DNA from: Pelomonas sp039929605
Lineage (GTDB): Bacteria > Pseudomonadota > Gammaproteobacteria > Burkholderiales > Burkholderiaceae_C
Length of the DNA: 64,000 nt
NCBI RefSeq assembly: GCF_039929605.1
Contig: NZ_JBDSQX010000098.1
Span: 1-64,000, forward strand
Direction of reading: 5' to 3'
Shown: piece by piece, positions 55,744-64,000 of the stretch
Position numbering within the stretch: position 1 is the stretch's first letter
Layout of the letters: each line of letters opens with the position of its first letter
Notes under the pieces: model-generated
Told to the model about the DNA's origin: nothing
The model's database searches: none
Seen by the model: only the letters and a program-made list of their open reading frames with translations
Made by a program: the position numbers and the translations under genes

Positions 55744-57077
55744 TGTTTTTTGCGCGCGCCGGACTCGGCCGGCATGTCCAGCATCGCGTCGATCAGCCCG
55801 CGTGAGAAACGGCCGGCGCCCGGGTCGTCCGGGTTGTCGAAGGAGAAGCTGGCTTGCGTGGAGGCCAGCGGCATGGCGCCGATCTCGGCCACCAGCGCGT
55901 CGGGGCGGAAGCCGCCGAGGATGGCCGTGATCTCGCGCTCGAAGCCGCGTGCGGCGGCCACCTTGTTCAGCGCGGCCAGCCGGTCGGCGTCAAACAGCAG
56001 GGCGTTGGATGCCAGGCTGCGTTCCACCAGCTTCTGGTGCAGCGTGAAGCCGGCCAGCGGCGGCGCGCCAAGCGCGGCCATGCGCGAGAAGGCCCAGGCG
56101 TCGGCGCGCTCGAAGGTGGTGGCGGCGATGCGCGAGATGCCCGACAGCGACCCCCGGTTGGCGGCGGCGGCCTGCATGACGTTGAGCACCTGCTGGCGCG
56201 TCAGCTGCGTCGCCGCGTCCACCAGGCCTTCGCGGATCTTCTGCGTCGCCAGAGCCCGACCCTGCTCGATGAGCTGCTGCTTGAGGAAGTCCGTGGCGAC
56301 GTTCGCCGCAGCGCTCTTGGCGGCGGAGATGGCGGCGTCGGCCGCGAGCGCGGCAGCCTTCACGCCCGAGGCCAGCGTGGCCAGGTTGTAGAGGGTGCCG
56401 GCGATCTTGATGGCGTAGTGGTAGGTCTTCATGCGCGCCCCGCCTTCCTCCGACAGCCCTTGAGTCCACAGCACGGCCCACAGCGCCTCGTCGGGCGTGG
56501 GCTCGGCCTGGATGACCTCCAGCGGGTGCAGGCTGAGCAGCCAGTGGTAGTCCTGCAGCTGCGGCGTGTTGGGTGGCGCAAAGCGCGTGTAGCCGCGGCA
56601 GACCTCGAAGGGCTTGATGAGCACGGTCTTGCCCTCCGTCGTGCCGACGTTGAAGGGCTTGCCGGCGTCGCGCAGCTCGGCCAGCAACTCCAGCAGCTTT
56701 TCGCCGTCGTCGCTGGCCCGGTCGCCGATGCGGTTCAGCCGGGTGCCCACGGGCAGGGGCGAGTCCTGGGTCACGGCGATGAGGGTCAACCGCTCGTCCA
56801 CCTGCAGGGCGCGCACCCAGGCGACGCGGTCGTTGTCGCTCCAGCCCTCGCTGGTGGCCACGGCGAAGGGCAGCTCCCACTGCTTGTCGCATTCCTTGTC
56901 CTTGAGCGCGGCGCTGCGGGCGATGGCCGGGCGGATCAGGCGCTCGCCCGCGCCATAGGCGCGCATGCCGGCCAGCAGCGTCTCGTCGACCTTGCGGCCG
57001 TCATCGACGGTGAATTTCGGGCCGGAGGCGCAGCCGGTCAGCAGCGCCAGCAGAACGATGAGTAACAAGCGGTTCAT
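55740..57077 (-). CDS. Lipoprotein of unknown function upstream of the MORN gene
   Basis: Starting at 57077 the product is 445 residues with a lipoprotein signal (MNRLLLIVLLALLTGCASG). The mature part has a PDZ-like or beta-rich stretch (TQDSPLPVGTRLNRIGDRAS), a region naming no family (KPFEVCRGYTRFAPPNTPQL) and a hydrophobic Ala-rich middle (LATLASGVKAAALAADAAIS) followed by helices. Homologues are probably confined to Burkholderiales, from memory. The 762-codon frame extending to 58028 is antisense to the peptidase gene and is not used. Confidence 0.65.
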   Translation of the reverse strand: MNRLLLIVLLALLTGCASGPKFTVDDGRKVDETLLAGMRAYGAGERLIRPAIARSAALKDKECDKQWELPFAVATSEGWSDNDRVAWVRALQVDERLTLIAVTQDSPLPVGTRLNRIGDRASDDGEKLLELLAELRDAGKPFNVGTTEGKTVLIKPFEVCRGYTRFAPPNTPQLQDYHWLLSLHPLEVIQAEPTPDEALWAVLWTQGLSEEGGARMKTYHYAIKIAGTLYNLATLASGVKAAALAADAAISAAKSAAANVATDFLKQQLIEQGRALATQKIREGLVDAATQLTRQQVLNVMQAAAANRGSLSGISRIAATTFERADAWAFSRMAALGAPPLAGFTLHQKLVERSLASNALLFDADRLAALNKVAAARGFEREITAILGGFRPDALVAEIGAMPLASTQASFSFDNPDDPGAGRFSRGLIDAMLDMPAESGARKKQ

Positions 57078-57209
57078 TGATGTCGAGCCTAAGCGGTCAA
57101 CAAGACGAACGTCGCCCGTAGTTGTACGGAGCGGCGTGACGCCCGACTCAGGGGGAGGCCTAAACTTGTTGGCTGCGCCACAAGCGCCTGCCGCCCGAAG
57201 GAGACCGCC

Positions 57210-58685
57210 ATGAACGCTCGAGATCCCAACCTGCCCTTGCAAGCTGACGAAGCCACCGCGCTGGGCGACTTTGCCGCCCGCGTCTGGGACGAAGAGATCG
57301 TCCCCGCGCTGACCGACTACATCGCCATCCCGGCCAAGAGCCCGATGTTCGACGCCGACTGGGCGGCGAACGGCCACATCGACAAGGTGCTGACGCAGGC
57401 CGCCGCCTGGGTCGAGGGCCAGAAGGTCGCCGGGCTCAAGCTGGAGGTGATCCGCATCCCGGGCCGCACGCCGGTGATCTTCTTCGAGGTGCCGGGCACC
57501 AAGCCGGGCAACCGCGACAGCATCCTGCTGTACGGCCACCTGGACAAGCAGCCCGAGTTCAGCGGCTGGCGCAACGACCTCGGCCCCTGGACGCCCAAAT
57601 ACGAGAACGGCCTGCTCTACGGCCGTGGCGGCGCCGACGACGGCTACGCCATCTACGCGTCCCTCACGGCCATCATGGCGCTGGACAGGCAGGGCATCCC
57701 GCGCCCACGCTGCGTCGGCCTCATCGAGACCTGCGAGGAGAGCGGCAGCTTCGACCTGCCCGCCTATCTGGACGTGCTGCGACCCCGCCTGGGCAATGTG
57801 TCCCTTGTCGTCTGCCTGGACTCCGGCGCCGGCAACTACGACCAGCTCTGGCTGACGACCTCGCTGCGCGGCATGGTGTCGGGCGTGCTGAAGGTGGAGG
57901 TGCTGACCGAAGGCATCCACAGCGGCGACGCTTCGGGTTGCGTGCCATCGAGCTTCCGCATCCTGCGCCACGTGCTGGACCGGCTGGAGGACAGCAAGAC
58001 CGGCAACCTGCTGCCGCAGAGTTTTCACTGCGAGGTTCCTGGCGCGCGCCTGGAGCAGGCCAGGGCGACCGCGGCCATCCTCAAGGACGAGGTCTACAAG
58101 CGCATGCCCTGGGCCTGCGGCGCAGACGGCGGCCCGGTGCTGCCGGTGACGAGCGACCCCGTCGAGGTGCTGCTGAACCGCAGCTGGCGGCCGACGTTGT
58201 CGGTCGTCGGCGCCGATGGCTTCCCCGAGCTGAAGAACGCCGGCAACGTGCTGCGGCCGTACACGGCCTTCAAGCTGAGCCTGCGCCTGCCGCCGCTGAT
58301 CGACGGCAACGCCGCCGCGCTGGAGTTGAAGACGCTGCTGGAAGACAACGCGCCCTACAACGCCAAGGTCACCTTCACACCCGACGGCCGCGCCGGGGCC
58401 TACGGTGCCACCGGCTGGAACACGCCCGAGCTATCGCCCTGGCTCAGCCAGGCGCTCAACGACGCTAGCCAGGCCCACTTCGGTGCGCCGGTGGGCTACA
58501 TCGGCCAGGGCGGCACCATCCCGTTGATGAGCATGCTTCAGAAGGGCTTCCCCAAGGCGCAGATGATGGTGTGCGGTGTGCTGGGCCCCAAGAGCAATGC
58601 CCACGGGCCCAACGAATTCCTGCACGTGCCCTACGGCAAGCGGCTCACCGCTGCGGTGGCGCAGGTGATGGCCGCTCACCCCTGA
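57210..58685 (+). CDS. M20-family metallopeptidase
   Basis: A 491-residue zinc peptidase of the M20 (carboxypeptidase/dipeptidase) family. Metal and catalytic residues appear in order: LLYGHLDKQPEFSGW (first His and Asp), GRGGADDGYAIYAS (bridging Asp), LIETCEESGSFDL (catalytic Glu pair), CLDSGAGNYD, and the C-terminal His in GPKSNAHGPNEFLHV. Dimerisation lid sequence lies between. It should release amino acids from di- or tripeptides or cleave an N-acyl amino acid. The start follows GAAGGAG. A LysR gene follows 15 bases downstream. Confidence 0.9.
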   Translation: MNARDPNLPLQADEATALGDFAARVWDEEIVPALTDYIAIPAKSPMFDADWAANGHIDKVLTQAAAWVEGQKVAGLKLEVIRIPGRTPVIFFEVPGTKPGNRDSILLYGHLDKQPEFSGWRNDLGPWTPKYENGLLYGRGGADDGYAIYASLTAIMALDRQGIPRPRCVGLIETCEESGSFDLPAYLDVLRPRLGNVSLVVCLDSGAGNYDQLWLTTSLRGMVSGVLKVEVLTEGIHSGDASGCVPSSFRILRHVLDRLEDSKTGNLLPQSFHCEVPGARLEQARATAAILKDEVYKRMPWACGADGGPVLPVTSDPVEVLLNRSWRPTLSVVGADGFPELKNAGNVLRPYTAFKLSLRLPPLIDGNAAALELKTLLEDNAPYNAKVTFTPDGRAGAYGATGWNTPELSPWLSQALNDASQAHFGAPVGYIGQGGTIPLMSMLQKGFPKAQMMVCGVLGPKSNAHGPNEFLHVPYGKRLTAAVAQVMAAHP

Positions 58686-58700
58686 GGAACTCAGCAAAGA

Positions 58701-59648
58701 ATGGACCAGCTCCGCGCCATCAAGGTCTTTGTCCGCGTCATCGATGAGGGCAGCTTTGCCGGCGCGGCGCGGGCACTGGACCTGGCGCCGGCTGTCGTCA
58801 CCCGCCTCGTCGCCGAGCTGGAAGACCACCTCGGCACGCGGTTGCTGAACCGCACGACACGGCGCCTGTCACTCACCGAGATCGGCGATGCCTATCTGGA
58901 GCGGGCGCGGCGCATCCTGGCCGACGTGGACGAGGCGGCGGCCCTGGCGGCATCGGCCACGCAGGAGGTGCGCGGCCTGCTGCGCATCCTGTGCCCGCCG
59001 GCCATCGCCGTGCACCAGCTCGCCAAGCACCTGCCCAAGTTCCACCGCGACTACCCGCTCGTCACGCTGGAGATCACGTCACCCGGTCCGGTCGAGACGG
59101 TGGACGACAGCTATGACCTGACCATCTGGCTGGCCCGCGACCCGCTGGATGGCGACTTCATCGCCCGGCGGCTGGCGCGCAGCGAATTCATCATGTGCGC
59201 GTCGCCCGAGTACCTCGACCGGCGCGGCCGGCCCCAGCACCCGCACGAGCTGAAGCAGCATGACGCGCTGCTGCCGCCCACGGCGGCACTGTCCCGTGGC
59301 CTGACGCTGCAGCGTGGCGACGGGCTGGAGGAGATCACGCTGCCCATCGTGCCCTCGCACGCCGCGCTGTCGACGACGCACATGGACACCAATTACGCCG
59401 CCGCTCTGCACGGCCTGGGCGTGGCCGGCCTGCCCAGCTTCATGGTGGAAGACGCGCTGCTGGAGCAGGCGCTGGAGCGCGTCATGCCGCAGTGGCGGCT
59501 GTTCACCACCACGCTGTGGGCCGGCATGCCGACGCGCAAATACGTGCCGGCGCGCACGCGGGTCTTCCTGGACTTCCTGATCGAGATCTTCGGCGGCGAA
59601 GACAAGGACCCGTGGCTGGTGGCCGCAGGTTGCGCGACCCGGCCCTGA
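58701..59648 (+). CDS. LysR-family transcriptional regulator
   Basis: A 315-residue regulator beginning MDQLRAIKVFVRVIDEGSFA with the winged helix-turn-helix (AARALDLAPAVVTRLVAELE; GTRLLNRTTRRLSLTEIGDA), then an effector domain (ILCPPAIAVHQLAKHLPKFH). This type is close to CrgA/DhcR-like members. It lies 15 bases behind the peptidase gene on the same strand, which is unusual for LysR and suggests co-transcription rather than divergent control. Its stop directly abuts that of the convergent next gene. Confidence 0.9.
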   Translation: MDQLRAIKVFVRVIDEGSFAGAARALDLAPAVVTRLVAELEDHLGTRLLNRTTRRLSLTEIGDAYLERARRILADVDEAAALAASATQEVRGLLRILCPPAIAVHQLAKHLPKFHRDYPLVTLEITSPGPVETVDDSYDLTIWLARDPLDGDFIARRLARSEFIMCASPEYLDRRGRPQHPHELKQHDALLPPTAALSRGLTLQRGDGLEEITLPIVPSHAALSTTHMDTNYAAALHGLGVAGLPSFMVEDALLEQALERVMPQWRLFTTTLWAGMPTRKYVPARTRVFLDFLIEIFGGEDKDPWLVAAGCATRP

Positions 59649-60164
59649 TCAGCGCAGCGAAAACCCTAGATCGAAGAGTTCCGGATACCGGGCCTCCATC
59701 GCCCGCTTCAGGAAGGCGAGCGCGACATAGCGCGCCGAGGTCTTGGCAATGCGGGCCAGCAGCCGCCGCTCGTCCGCATGACGCTGGCCCAACAGCACGA
59801 GGTGCTGCCGGATCGCGCTCCATTCGATGCGCCGCCAGTACTCGCCGAAGTCGGCCGCTTCGTCCTCGTCGAGCAGGCCAGCGGCGCGGCAGGCCTGCCA
59901 GTGGCGCACGGCCCAGTCGATCTCCTGGGCTTCATCCCAGGCTTGGTCGGGCGGGCGCAGCAGCGCGGCGAGCGCGTCGGTCGCGCTGCCCTCGGGCGCG
60001 TCGGCGACGAGGCGCTGCAGCACCACGTCCAGCCCGCTGTCCGCCACGCGAGCCAGGCCGGCGGCCAGTGCAGCTGCGTCCGGCGGCACGAGCGCGGGCG
60101 GCTGTTCGAGCAGCCGCGCGCAGGCGGCGCGCATCAGGGAATCGGCTTCGGTCGGAGATGTCAT
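59649..60164 (-). CDS. Protein resembling the C-terminal part of AmgK-type sugar kinases
   Basis: A 171-residue protein. Its second half (AWDEAQEIDWAVRHWQACRA; ADFGEYWRRIEWSAIRQHLV) resembles the C-terminal helical part of AmgK-type MurNAc/GlcNAc kinases, which often neighbour lptD. The N-terminal kinase lobe and the HRD-like catalytic loop are missing; instead there is an unrelated-looking Ala/Leu-rich helical segment. It may be a decayed or repurposed kinase. The start at 60164 overlaps the possible first codon of the divergent lptD, so the two promoters must be very close. Confidence 0.55.
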   Translation of the reverse strand: MTSPTEADSLMRAACARLLEQPPALVPPDAAALAAGLARVADSGLDVVLQRLVADAPEGSATDALAALLRPPDQAWDEAQEIDWAVRHWQACRAAGLLDEDEAADFGEYWRRIEWSAIRQHLVLLGQRHADERRLLARIAKTSARYVALAFLKRAMEARYPELFDLGFSLR

Positions 60165-60225
60165 GGAGAAAGGCCTCGTGGATAATGAAATTCTAAGAAG
60201 CCGGCTCCGGCAATCCTCCAGTTTC

Positions 60226-62607
60226 GTGCCCTTGCCGCCCGTGCCGCGCCCGTCCCGCACCCCCCACCCCGCCCCGCTGCCCACCCTGATCGCCCTGGCC
60301 CTGTGCGCCTGGGGTCAGGCGTCTGCGCGGCCGGCTGAGGAGTCCTTGCCCCTGCGCGGCAGCCGCGTGCTGAGCGCGCCGGCCAAGTTGGCCGCCAAGC
60401 CGGCGCTCGTCATCAGCGCCGACAAGCTCAGCGCCCAGGCCGAGCAGCAGGCCGAGGCGACAGGGGCTGTCGAGCTGCGCTACGGCGAACTGCTGCTGAA
60501 CGCCGACAAGCTGAACTACCGCGTCGTTGACGACCTGGCTCGCGCCGAGGGCAACGTGCGTATCGACCACAACGGCAACATCTTCACCGGCCCCTTGCTG
60601 CAGATGTATGTCAGCCGCTTCGAGGGCGAGTTCCTGACGCCGAGCTTCTTCCTCAAGGCCACCGGCGGCGCCGGCAAGGCCCAGGTCGTCAAGTTCCAGG
60701 ACAGCGAGCATCTCAGCGCCACCGATGGCAGCTACAGCAGCTGCCCGGCCGTGGAGAACCAGGAGCCGGCCTGGCAGATCACCGCCAAGCAGCTGCGCCT
60801 GGACATGGCCGCCAACGAGGGCGAGGCCGAGGGCGCGGTGCTGCGCTTCCTGGGCGTGCCCATCCTGGCGGCGCCGTCCTTGAGCTTCCCGCTCAGCTCG
60901 GCGCGCAAGTCGGGCTGGCTGCCGCCCAATATCTTCCTGGACAACCGTAGCGGCCTCGAACTGGGCGTGCCCTACTACTGGAACATCGCGCCGCAGCGCG
61001 ATGCGACGCTGGCGCCCTTCGTCTTGACCAAGCGCGGCGTCGGCGTGGACGGCGAGTTCCGCTACCTGGAACCCGGCCATGCCGGCCGCATCAACGTCGA
61101 CCTGCTGCCCAGCGACCGCGTCTTCGGCCATTCGCGCTGGAGCTTCAAGTTCAACAACGATGGCCAGCTCGGCGACTGGCGCTACCGCTTGAAGAGCGAG
61201 CGCGTCTCCGATGACGACTACTGGAAGGACATGTCGCGTCGCGTCGAGAGCCAGACGCCACGCCTGCTGGCCAGCGACCTGAACATCAGCCGCCACCGCG
61301 AGCTGTCCTGGGGGGTCATCGACACCTACGCCCGCCTGCAGCGCTGGCAGACGCTGCAGGGCAGCGACGCGCTGGCCCGCTTCGACTCGCCCTACCAGCG
61401 CAGCCCGCAGGTCGGCATCCGCGTGACGACGGCGGCCGACGAGGCCGTGCTGGACAGCTTCCGCCCCTGGGGCCGCAAGGCGCGGCTGGAGGGCGGCCTG
61501 GAGCTGGAATACAACCGCTTCGACCTGCCCGGGTCAGCGCAGGCTGGCCAACTGCCTGGCGGCCAGCGCGTGCACGCCCTCGGCCACGTGGCCGCGCCGC
61601 TCGGTGGCGAGGCCTGGTGGTTCATCCCGCGCCTGTCCTTCAACGCCGCCGCCTACGACCTGGATCGCCCGCTGGACGACGGCCGCCGCCGCATGGGCCG
61701 CGTCATCCCGACGCTGAGCGTGGACCACGGCTGGGTCTTCGAGCGCGACACCAAGCTCTTCGGCCGGGCCATGCGCCAGAGCCTGGAGCCGCGTGTGCTC
61801 TACGTGAACACGCCGTTCCGTGACCAGGCCAACCTGCCCAATTTCGACGCGGCGGCCAAGGATTTCAATTTCGACTCCATCTACACCGACAACCCCTTCT
61901 CGGGTGTCGACCGGGTGTCGGACCTGCATTCGGTGAGCGCGGGCGCCACCAGCCGTTGGGTCAGCGCCGCCAACGGCGAGGAGATCCTGCGCGTCGGCGC
62001 CGTGCAGCGCTTCCTGTTCCGCGACCAGCGCATCACGCCCGACGGCCAGCCCGTCACGCAGCGCTTCTCCGACCTGCTGCTGGCAGCCGCCGCCCACCTG
62101 GACGAGAAGTGGTGGGCGGACAGCACGCTGCAGTTCAACTCCGAGACCAACCGTTCGGTGCGCTCCGTCGTGCGGGCGCGCTATTCGCCGGGGCTCTACA
62201 AGACCGTCAGCATGGCCTACCGGCTGGCGCGCGGGCAGAGCGAGCAGGTCGAGTTGGCCTGGCAATGGCCCATCTACGGCCAGCCCGTCACGCAGCGCGG
62301 CGCCGACAGCCAGGGCTGCGGCGGCGCCTGGTACAGCGCCGGGCGCGTGCAGTACTCGCTGCGTGACAAGCGCCTGACCGACTCGGTCGCCGGCTTCGAG
62401 TACGACGCCGGCTGCTGGGTGCTGCGCTTCGGCCTGGAGCGGCTGTCCACCGGCCGCGCCGAAACCAACACCCGCGTCATGCTCCAGCTGGAGCTCGTGG
62501 GCCTCAGCCAGCTCGGCTCCAATGCCCTGAAGGTCTTGAAGGACAATGTGCCCGGTTATCGCCGGTTGAGTTCCGACCGCTCGCCGAGTTCAGACTTCCT
62601 ACCATGA
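60226..62607 (+). CDS. lptD: LPS-assembly protein LptD
   Basis: The outer-membrane beta-barrel that inserts lipopolysaccharide into the outer leaflet together with LptE. From the GTG at 60226 it has 793 residues: signal sequence, an OstA/LptA-like periplasmic domain (VISADKLSAQAEQQAEATGA, LLNADKLNYRVVDDLARAEG) and the barrel (ARKSGWLPPNIFLDNRSGLE; LELGVPYYWNIAPQRDATLA; QSLEPRVLYVNTPFRDQANL). Cys in YSSCP and two C-terminal Cys (QGCGG, AGCW) fit the disulphide scheme. The start is uncertain: an in-frame ATG at 60163 with GGAG upstream would add 21 residues but overlap the divergent gene start. It is coupled to surA by ATGA. Confidence 0.93.
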   Translation: MPLPPVPRPSRTPHPAPLPTLIALALCAWGQASARPAEESLPLRGSRVLSAPAKLAAKPALVISADKLSAQAEQQAEATGAVELRYGELLLNADKLNYRVVDDLARAEGNVRIDHNGNIFTGPLLQMYVSRFEGEFLTPSFFLKATGGAGKAQVVKFQDSEHLSATDGSYSSCPAVENQEPAWQITAKQLRLDMAANEGEAEGAVLRFLGVPILAAPSLSFPLSSARKSGWLPPNIFLDNRSGLELGVPYYWNIAPQRDATLAPFVLTKRGVGVDGEFRYLEPGHAGRINVDLLPSDRVFGHSRWSFKFNNDGQLGDWRYRLKSERVSDDDYWKDMSRRVESQTPRLLASDLNISRHRELSWGVIDTYARLQRWQTLQGSDALARFDSPYQRSPQVGIRVTTAADEAVLDSFRPWGRKARLEGGLELEYNRFDLPGSAQAGQLPGGQRVHALGHVAAPLGGEAWWFIPRLSFNAAAYDLDRPLDDGRRRMGRVIPTLSVDHGWVFERDTKLFGRAMRQSLEPRVLYVNTPFRDQANLPNFDAAAKDFNFDSIYTDNPFSGVDRVSDLHSVSAGATSRWVSAANGEEILRVGAVQRFLFRDQRITPDGQPVTQRFSDLLLAAAAHLDEKWWADSTLQFNSETNRSVRSVVRARYSPGLYKTVSMAYRLARGQSEQVELAWQWPIYGQPVTQRGADSQGCGGAWYSAGRVQYSLRDKRLTDSVAGFEYDAGCWVLRFGLERLSTGRAETNTRVMLQLELVGLSQLGSNALKVLKDNVPGYRRLSSDRSPSSDFLP

Positions 62608-63917
62608 TCCATCGCTTAGCTCCTCCAATCCTTGCCGTGACGCTGGCTCTGGCCGCCCTTCATTCGGCCGCCCAGACGCCGCCCACGCTGCAGCCGGGGG
62701 ACTACATCGCCGCCGTCGTCAACCAGGACGTCGTCGCTGCCAGCGAAGTCGTCGCGCGCACCGAGAAGCTGCGCCAGGAGGCCCGCCAGAAGGGCGAGGT
62801 CATGCCCGAGACGGCCGGCCTGCGCAAGCAGGCGCTGGAGGCCCTCATCGAGGACCGCGTGCTCGTCACCTATGCCCGTGACAGCGGCCAGAAGATCGAC
62901 GAGGCCGAGCTGGACCGCGTGGTGGCCAACGTGGCCGCGCAGAACAAGCTGACCATGGCTCAGCTGCGCGAGCGCCTGAAGGCCGACGGCACCGACTACA
63001 AGAACTTCCGCGAGAACCTGCGCGATCAGATGATGACGGAGCGCGTACGCGAGCGCGAAGTGCAGGGTCGCATCAAGATCACTGACGCCGAGATCGACGC
63101 CTACCTCGACAAGAAGCGCGCCGCGCTGGAGCAGGGCGGGCAGGTGAACCTGGCGCAGGTGCTGGTGACCGTGCCCGAGGGCGCGGCGGAAAGCGTCGTC
63201 GCCGAAAGGCGTGCCCGTGCCGAAGGCGCGCTGGCCCGCATCAAGGCCGGTGAGGACTTCGCCAAGGTCGCTCAGGAAATTTCCGAGGACAGCAACAAGG
63301 CCAAGGGCGGCGAGATCGGCATGCGCCCGGTCGACCGCCTGCCCGACATCTTCGTCAACGCCGCCAAGGGCTTGAAGAGCGGCCAGGTCGCGCCCCAGTT
63401 GCTGCGCAGCGGCGCCGGCTTTCACGTCATCAAGGTCGTCGAGCGCCAGGGCGCGAGCTCACTCACGCAGACCCAGCAGACGCACGCCCGCCACATCCTG
63501 CTGCGCCCTTCGGCCCAGCTGACGGCCGAAGTCGCCGCCCGCCGCCTGGCGGAGTTCAAGCGCCAGATCGAAGCCGGCCAGGCCAGGTTCGAGGACCTCG
63601 CCAAGGCCAACTCCGAAGACGGCAGCGCCGAAGCCGGTGGTGATCTGGGCTGGATGGGTGCCGGCGCCTTCGTGCCCGAGTTCGAGGAAGCCATGAACGC
63701 GCTACCGCTGAACGGCATCTCGGCGCCCGTCATGTCGCGCTTCGGCGTGCATCTGATCCAGGTGCTGGAGCGCCGCATGGTCGACGTCGAGATGAAAACG
63801 CTGCGCGACCAGGCCCGCAGCGCCCTGCGCGAGCAGAAGTACGAAGAGGCCTACCAGGACTGGGTCAAGGAACTGCGCGCCAAGGCGTTTGTCGAAGTCC
63901 GCGAATGGCTCGACTGA
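62604..63917 (+). CDS. surA: Periplasmic peptidyl-prolyl isomerase and chaperone SurA
   Basis: A 437-residue exported chaperone for outer-membrane proteins, LptD included. It shows a signal peptide (LAPPILAVTLALAALHSAAQ), the N-terminal SurA helical domain (VVNQDVVAASEVVARTEKLR), and two parvulin domains at about residues 172-275 (QVNLAQVLVTVPEG, AQEISEDSNKAKGGEIGM) and 290-395 (ARHILLRPSAQL, LAKANSEDGSAEAGGDLGWM). Its start overlaps the lptD stop; its end overlaps rsmA by 13 bases. The pdxA gene found here in some relatives is absent. Confidence 0.95.
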   Translation: MIHRLAPPILAVTLALAALHSAAQTPPTLQPGDYIAAVVNQDVVAASEVVARTEKLRQEARQKGEVMPETAGLRKQALEALIEDRVLVTYARDSGQKIDEAELDRVVANVAAQNKLTMAQLRERLKADGTDYKNFRENLRDQMMTERVREREVQGRIKITDAEIDAYLDKKRAALEQGGQVNLAQVLVTVPEGAAESVVAERRARAEGALARIKAGEDFAKVAQEISEDSNKAKGGEIGMRPVDRLPDIFVNAAKGLKSGQVAPQLLRSGAGFHVIKVVERQGASSLTQTQQTHARHILLRPSAQLTAEVAARRLAEFKRQIEAGQARFEDLAKANSEDGSAEAGGDLGWMGAGAFVPEFEEAMNALPLNGISAPVMSRFGVHLIQVLERRMVDVEMKTLRDQARSALREQKYEEAYQDWVKELRAKAFVEVREWLD

Positions 63918-64000
63918 GCGGCGGCCACATCGCGCGCAAGCGCTTCGGTCAACACTTCCTGACCGACAAGGCGCTGATCGAGGCCATCGTCGACCTGATC
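63905..64000 (+). CDS. rsmA: 16S rRNA dimethyladenosine transferase RsmA, N-terminus (partial)
   Basis: Thirty-two codons are visible: MARLSGGHIARKRFGQHFLT followed by DKALIEAIVDLI, the characteristic N-terminus of RsmA/KsgA, which dimethylates two adenines near the 3' end of 16S rRNA. The gene runs off the window. It overlaps the surA stop by 13 bases, continuing the lptD-surA-rsmA operon. Confidence 0.93.
   Translation, partial: MARLSGGHIARKRFGQHFLTDKALIEAIVDLI

Overview
The window is a high-GC (roughly 68-70%) bacterial chromosome segment with dense, mostly operonic genes and many 4-base ATGA or GTGA stop/start overlaps. Gene content points to a beta-proteobacterium of the Burkholderiales, in the Roseateles/Mitsuaria/Rubrivivax/Leptothrix neighbourhood: the DUF3348-DUF802-OmpA-DUF2894 cluster, a beta-proteobacterial IF-1 paralogue beside a cold-shock gene, metX-metW, lptD-surA-rsmA, and a PEP-CTERM protein. 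This taxonomy is inferred from families, not from a search.

Layout. 1-7.3 kb: an IS5-family insertion sequence ends exactly at the stop codon of a 1,2-beta-oligoglucan phosphorylase-like gene, which closes a three-gene glucan-utilisation operon. 7.3-7.95 kb: repeat-rich non-coding DNA. 7.95-11.3 kb: a coupled operon of a murein amidase lipoprotein, two peptide-type ABC permeases and an embedded Nudix hydrolase. 11.5-13.4 kb: small genes including a GST and a nucleotidyltransferase toxin/antitoxin-like pair. 13.4-17.8 kb: a four-gene cluster encoding a MotA/MotB-like (ZorAB-like) membrane stator with a very long cytoplasmic coiled coil. 17.9-25.2 kb: aldolase, esterase, infA and csp, cardiolipin synthase-like gene, an IS5-type MITE beside an alpha-rhamnosidase remnant, and zwf. 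25.3-28.1 kb: one low-GC island holding a single SIR2-TPR gene, a probable anti-phage NADase. 28.2-32 kb: an AcoR-type sigma-54 activator divergent from an aldehyde dehydrogenase, with a complete -24/-12 promoter and paired activator sites. 32-39.5 kb: a fibro-slime PEP-CTERM protein, a glycerophosphodiesterase and a muropeptide-recycling block (two AmpG-like permeases, a GHL10 glycosidase, MurQ). 39.7-41.6 kb: a bufferin (copper-binding RiPP) operon bufABC with an intrinsic terminator between precursor and maturase genes. 42.5-49.8 kb: peroxiredoxin, amidase, GST and a TetR-HlyD-ABC exporter operon with a clear operator. 50-53.4 kb: a chemoreceptor, then metXW under a SAM-II riboswitch. 53.6-60.2 kb: small secreted protein, MORN-repeat protein with lipoprotein partner, M20 peptidase, LysR regulator and an AmgK-like fragment. 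60.2-64 kb: lptD-surA-rsmA, the last gene running off the window.

Cross-cutting features. At least three families of structured repeats recur: CACAGAG-rich long hairpins (two copies, one a perfect 34-bp stem), a 24-bp-stem hairpin shared by two divergent promoter regions, and a GC-rich REP-like element that sits between genes but is also read in frame inside two proteins. The most unusual candidates for follow-up are the SIR2-TPR island, the ZorAB-like stator cluster, the glucan operon with an unassigned (alpha/alpha)6 enzyme, and the in-frame repeat insertions.
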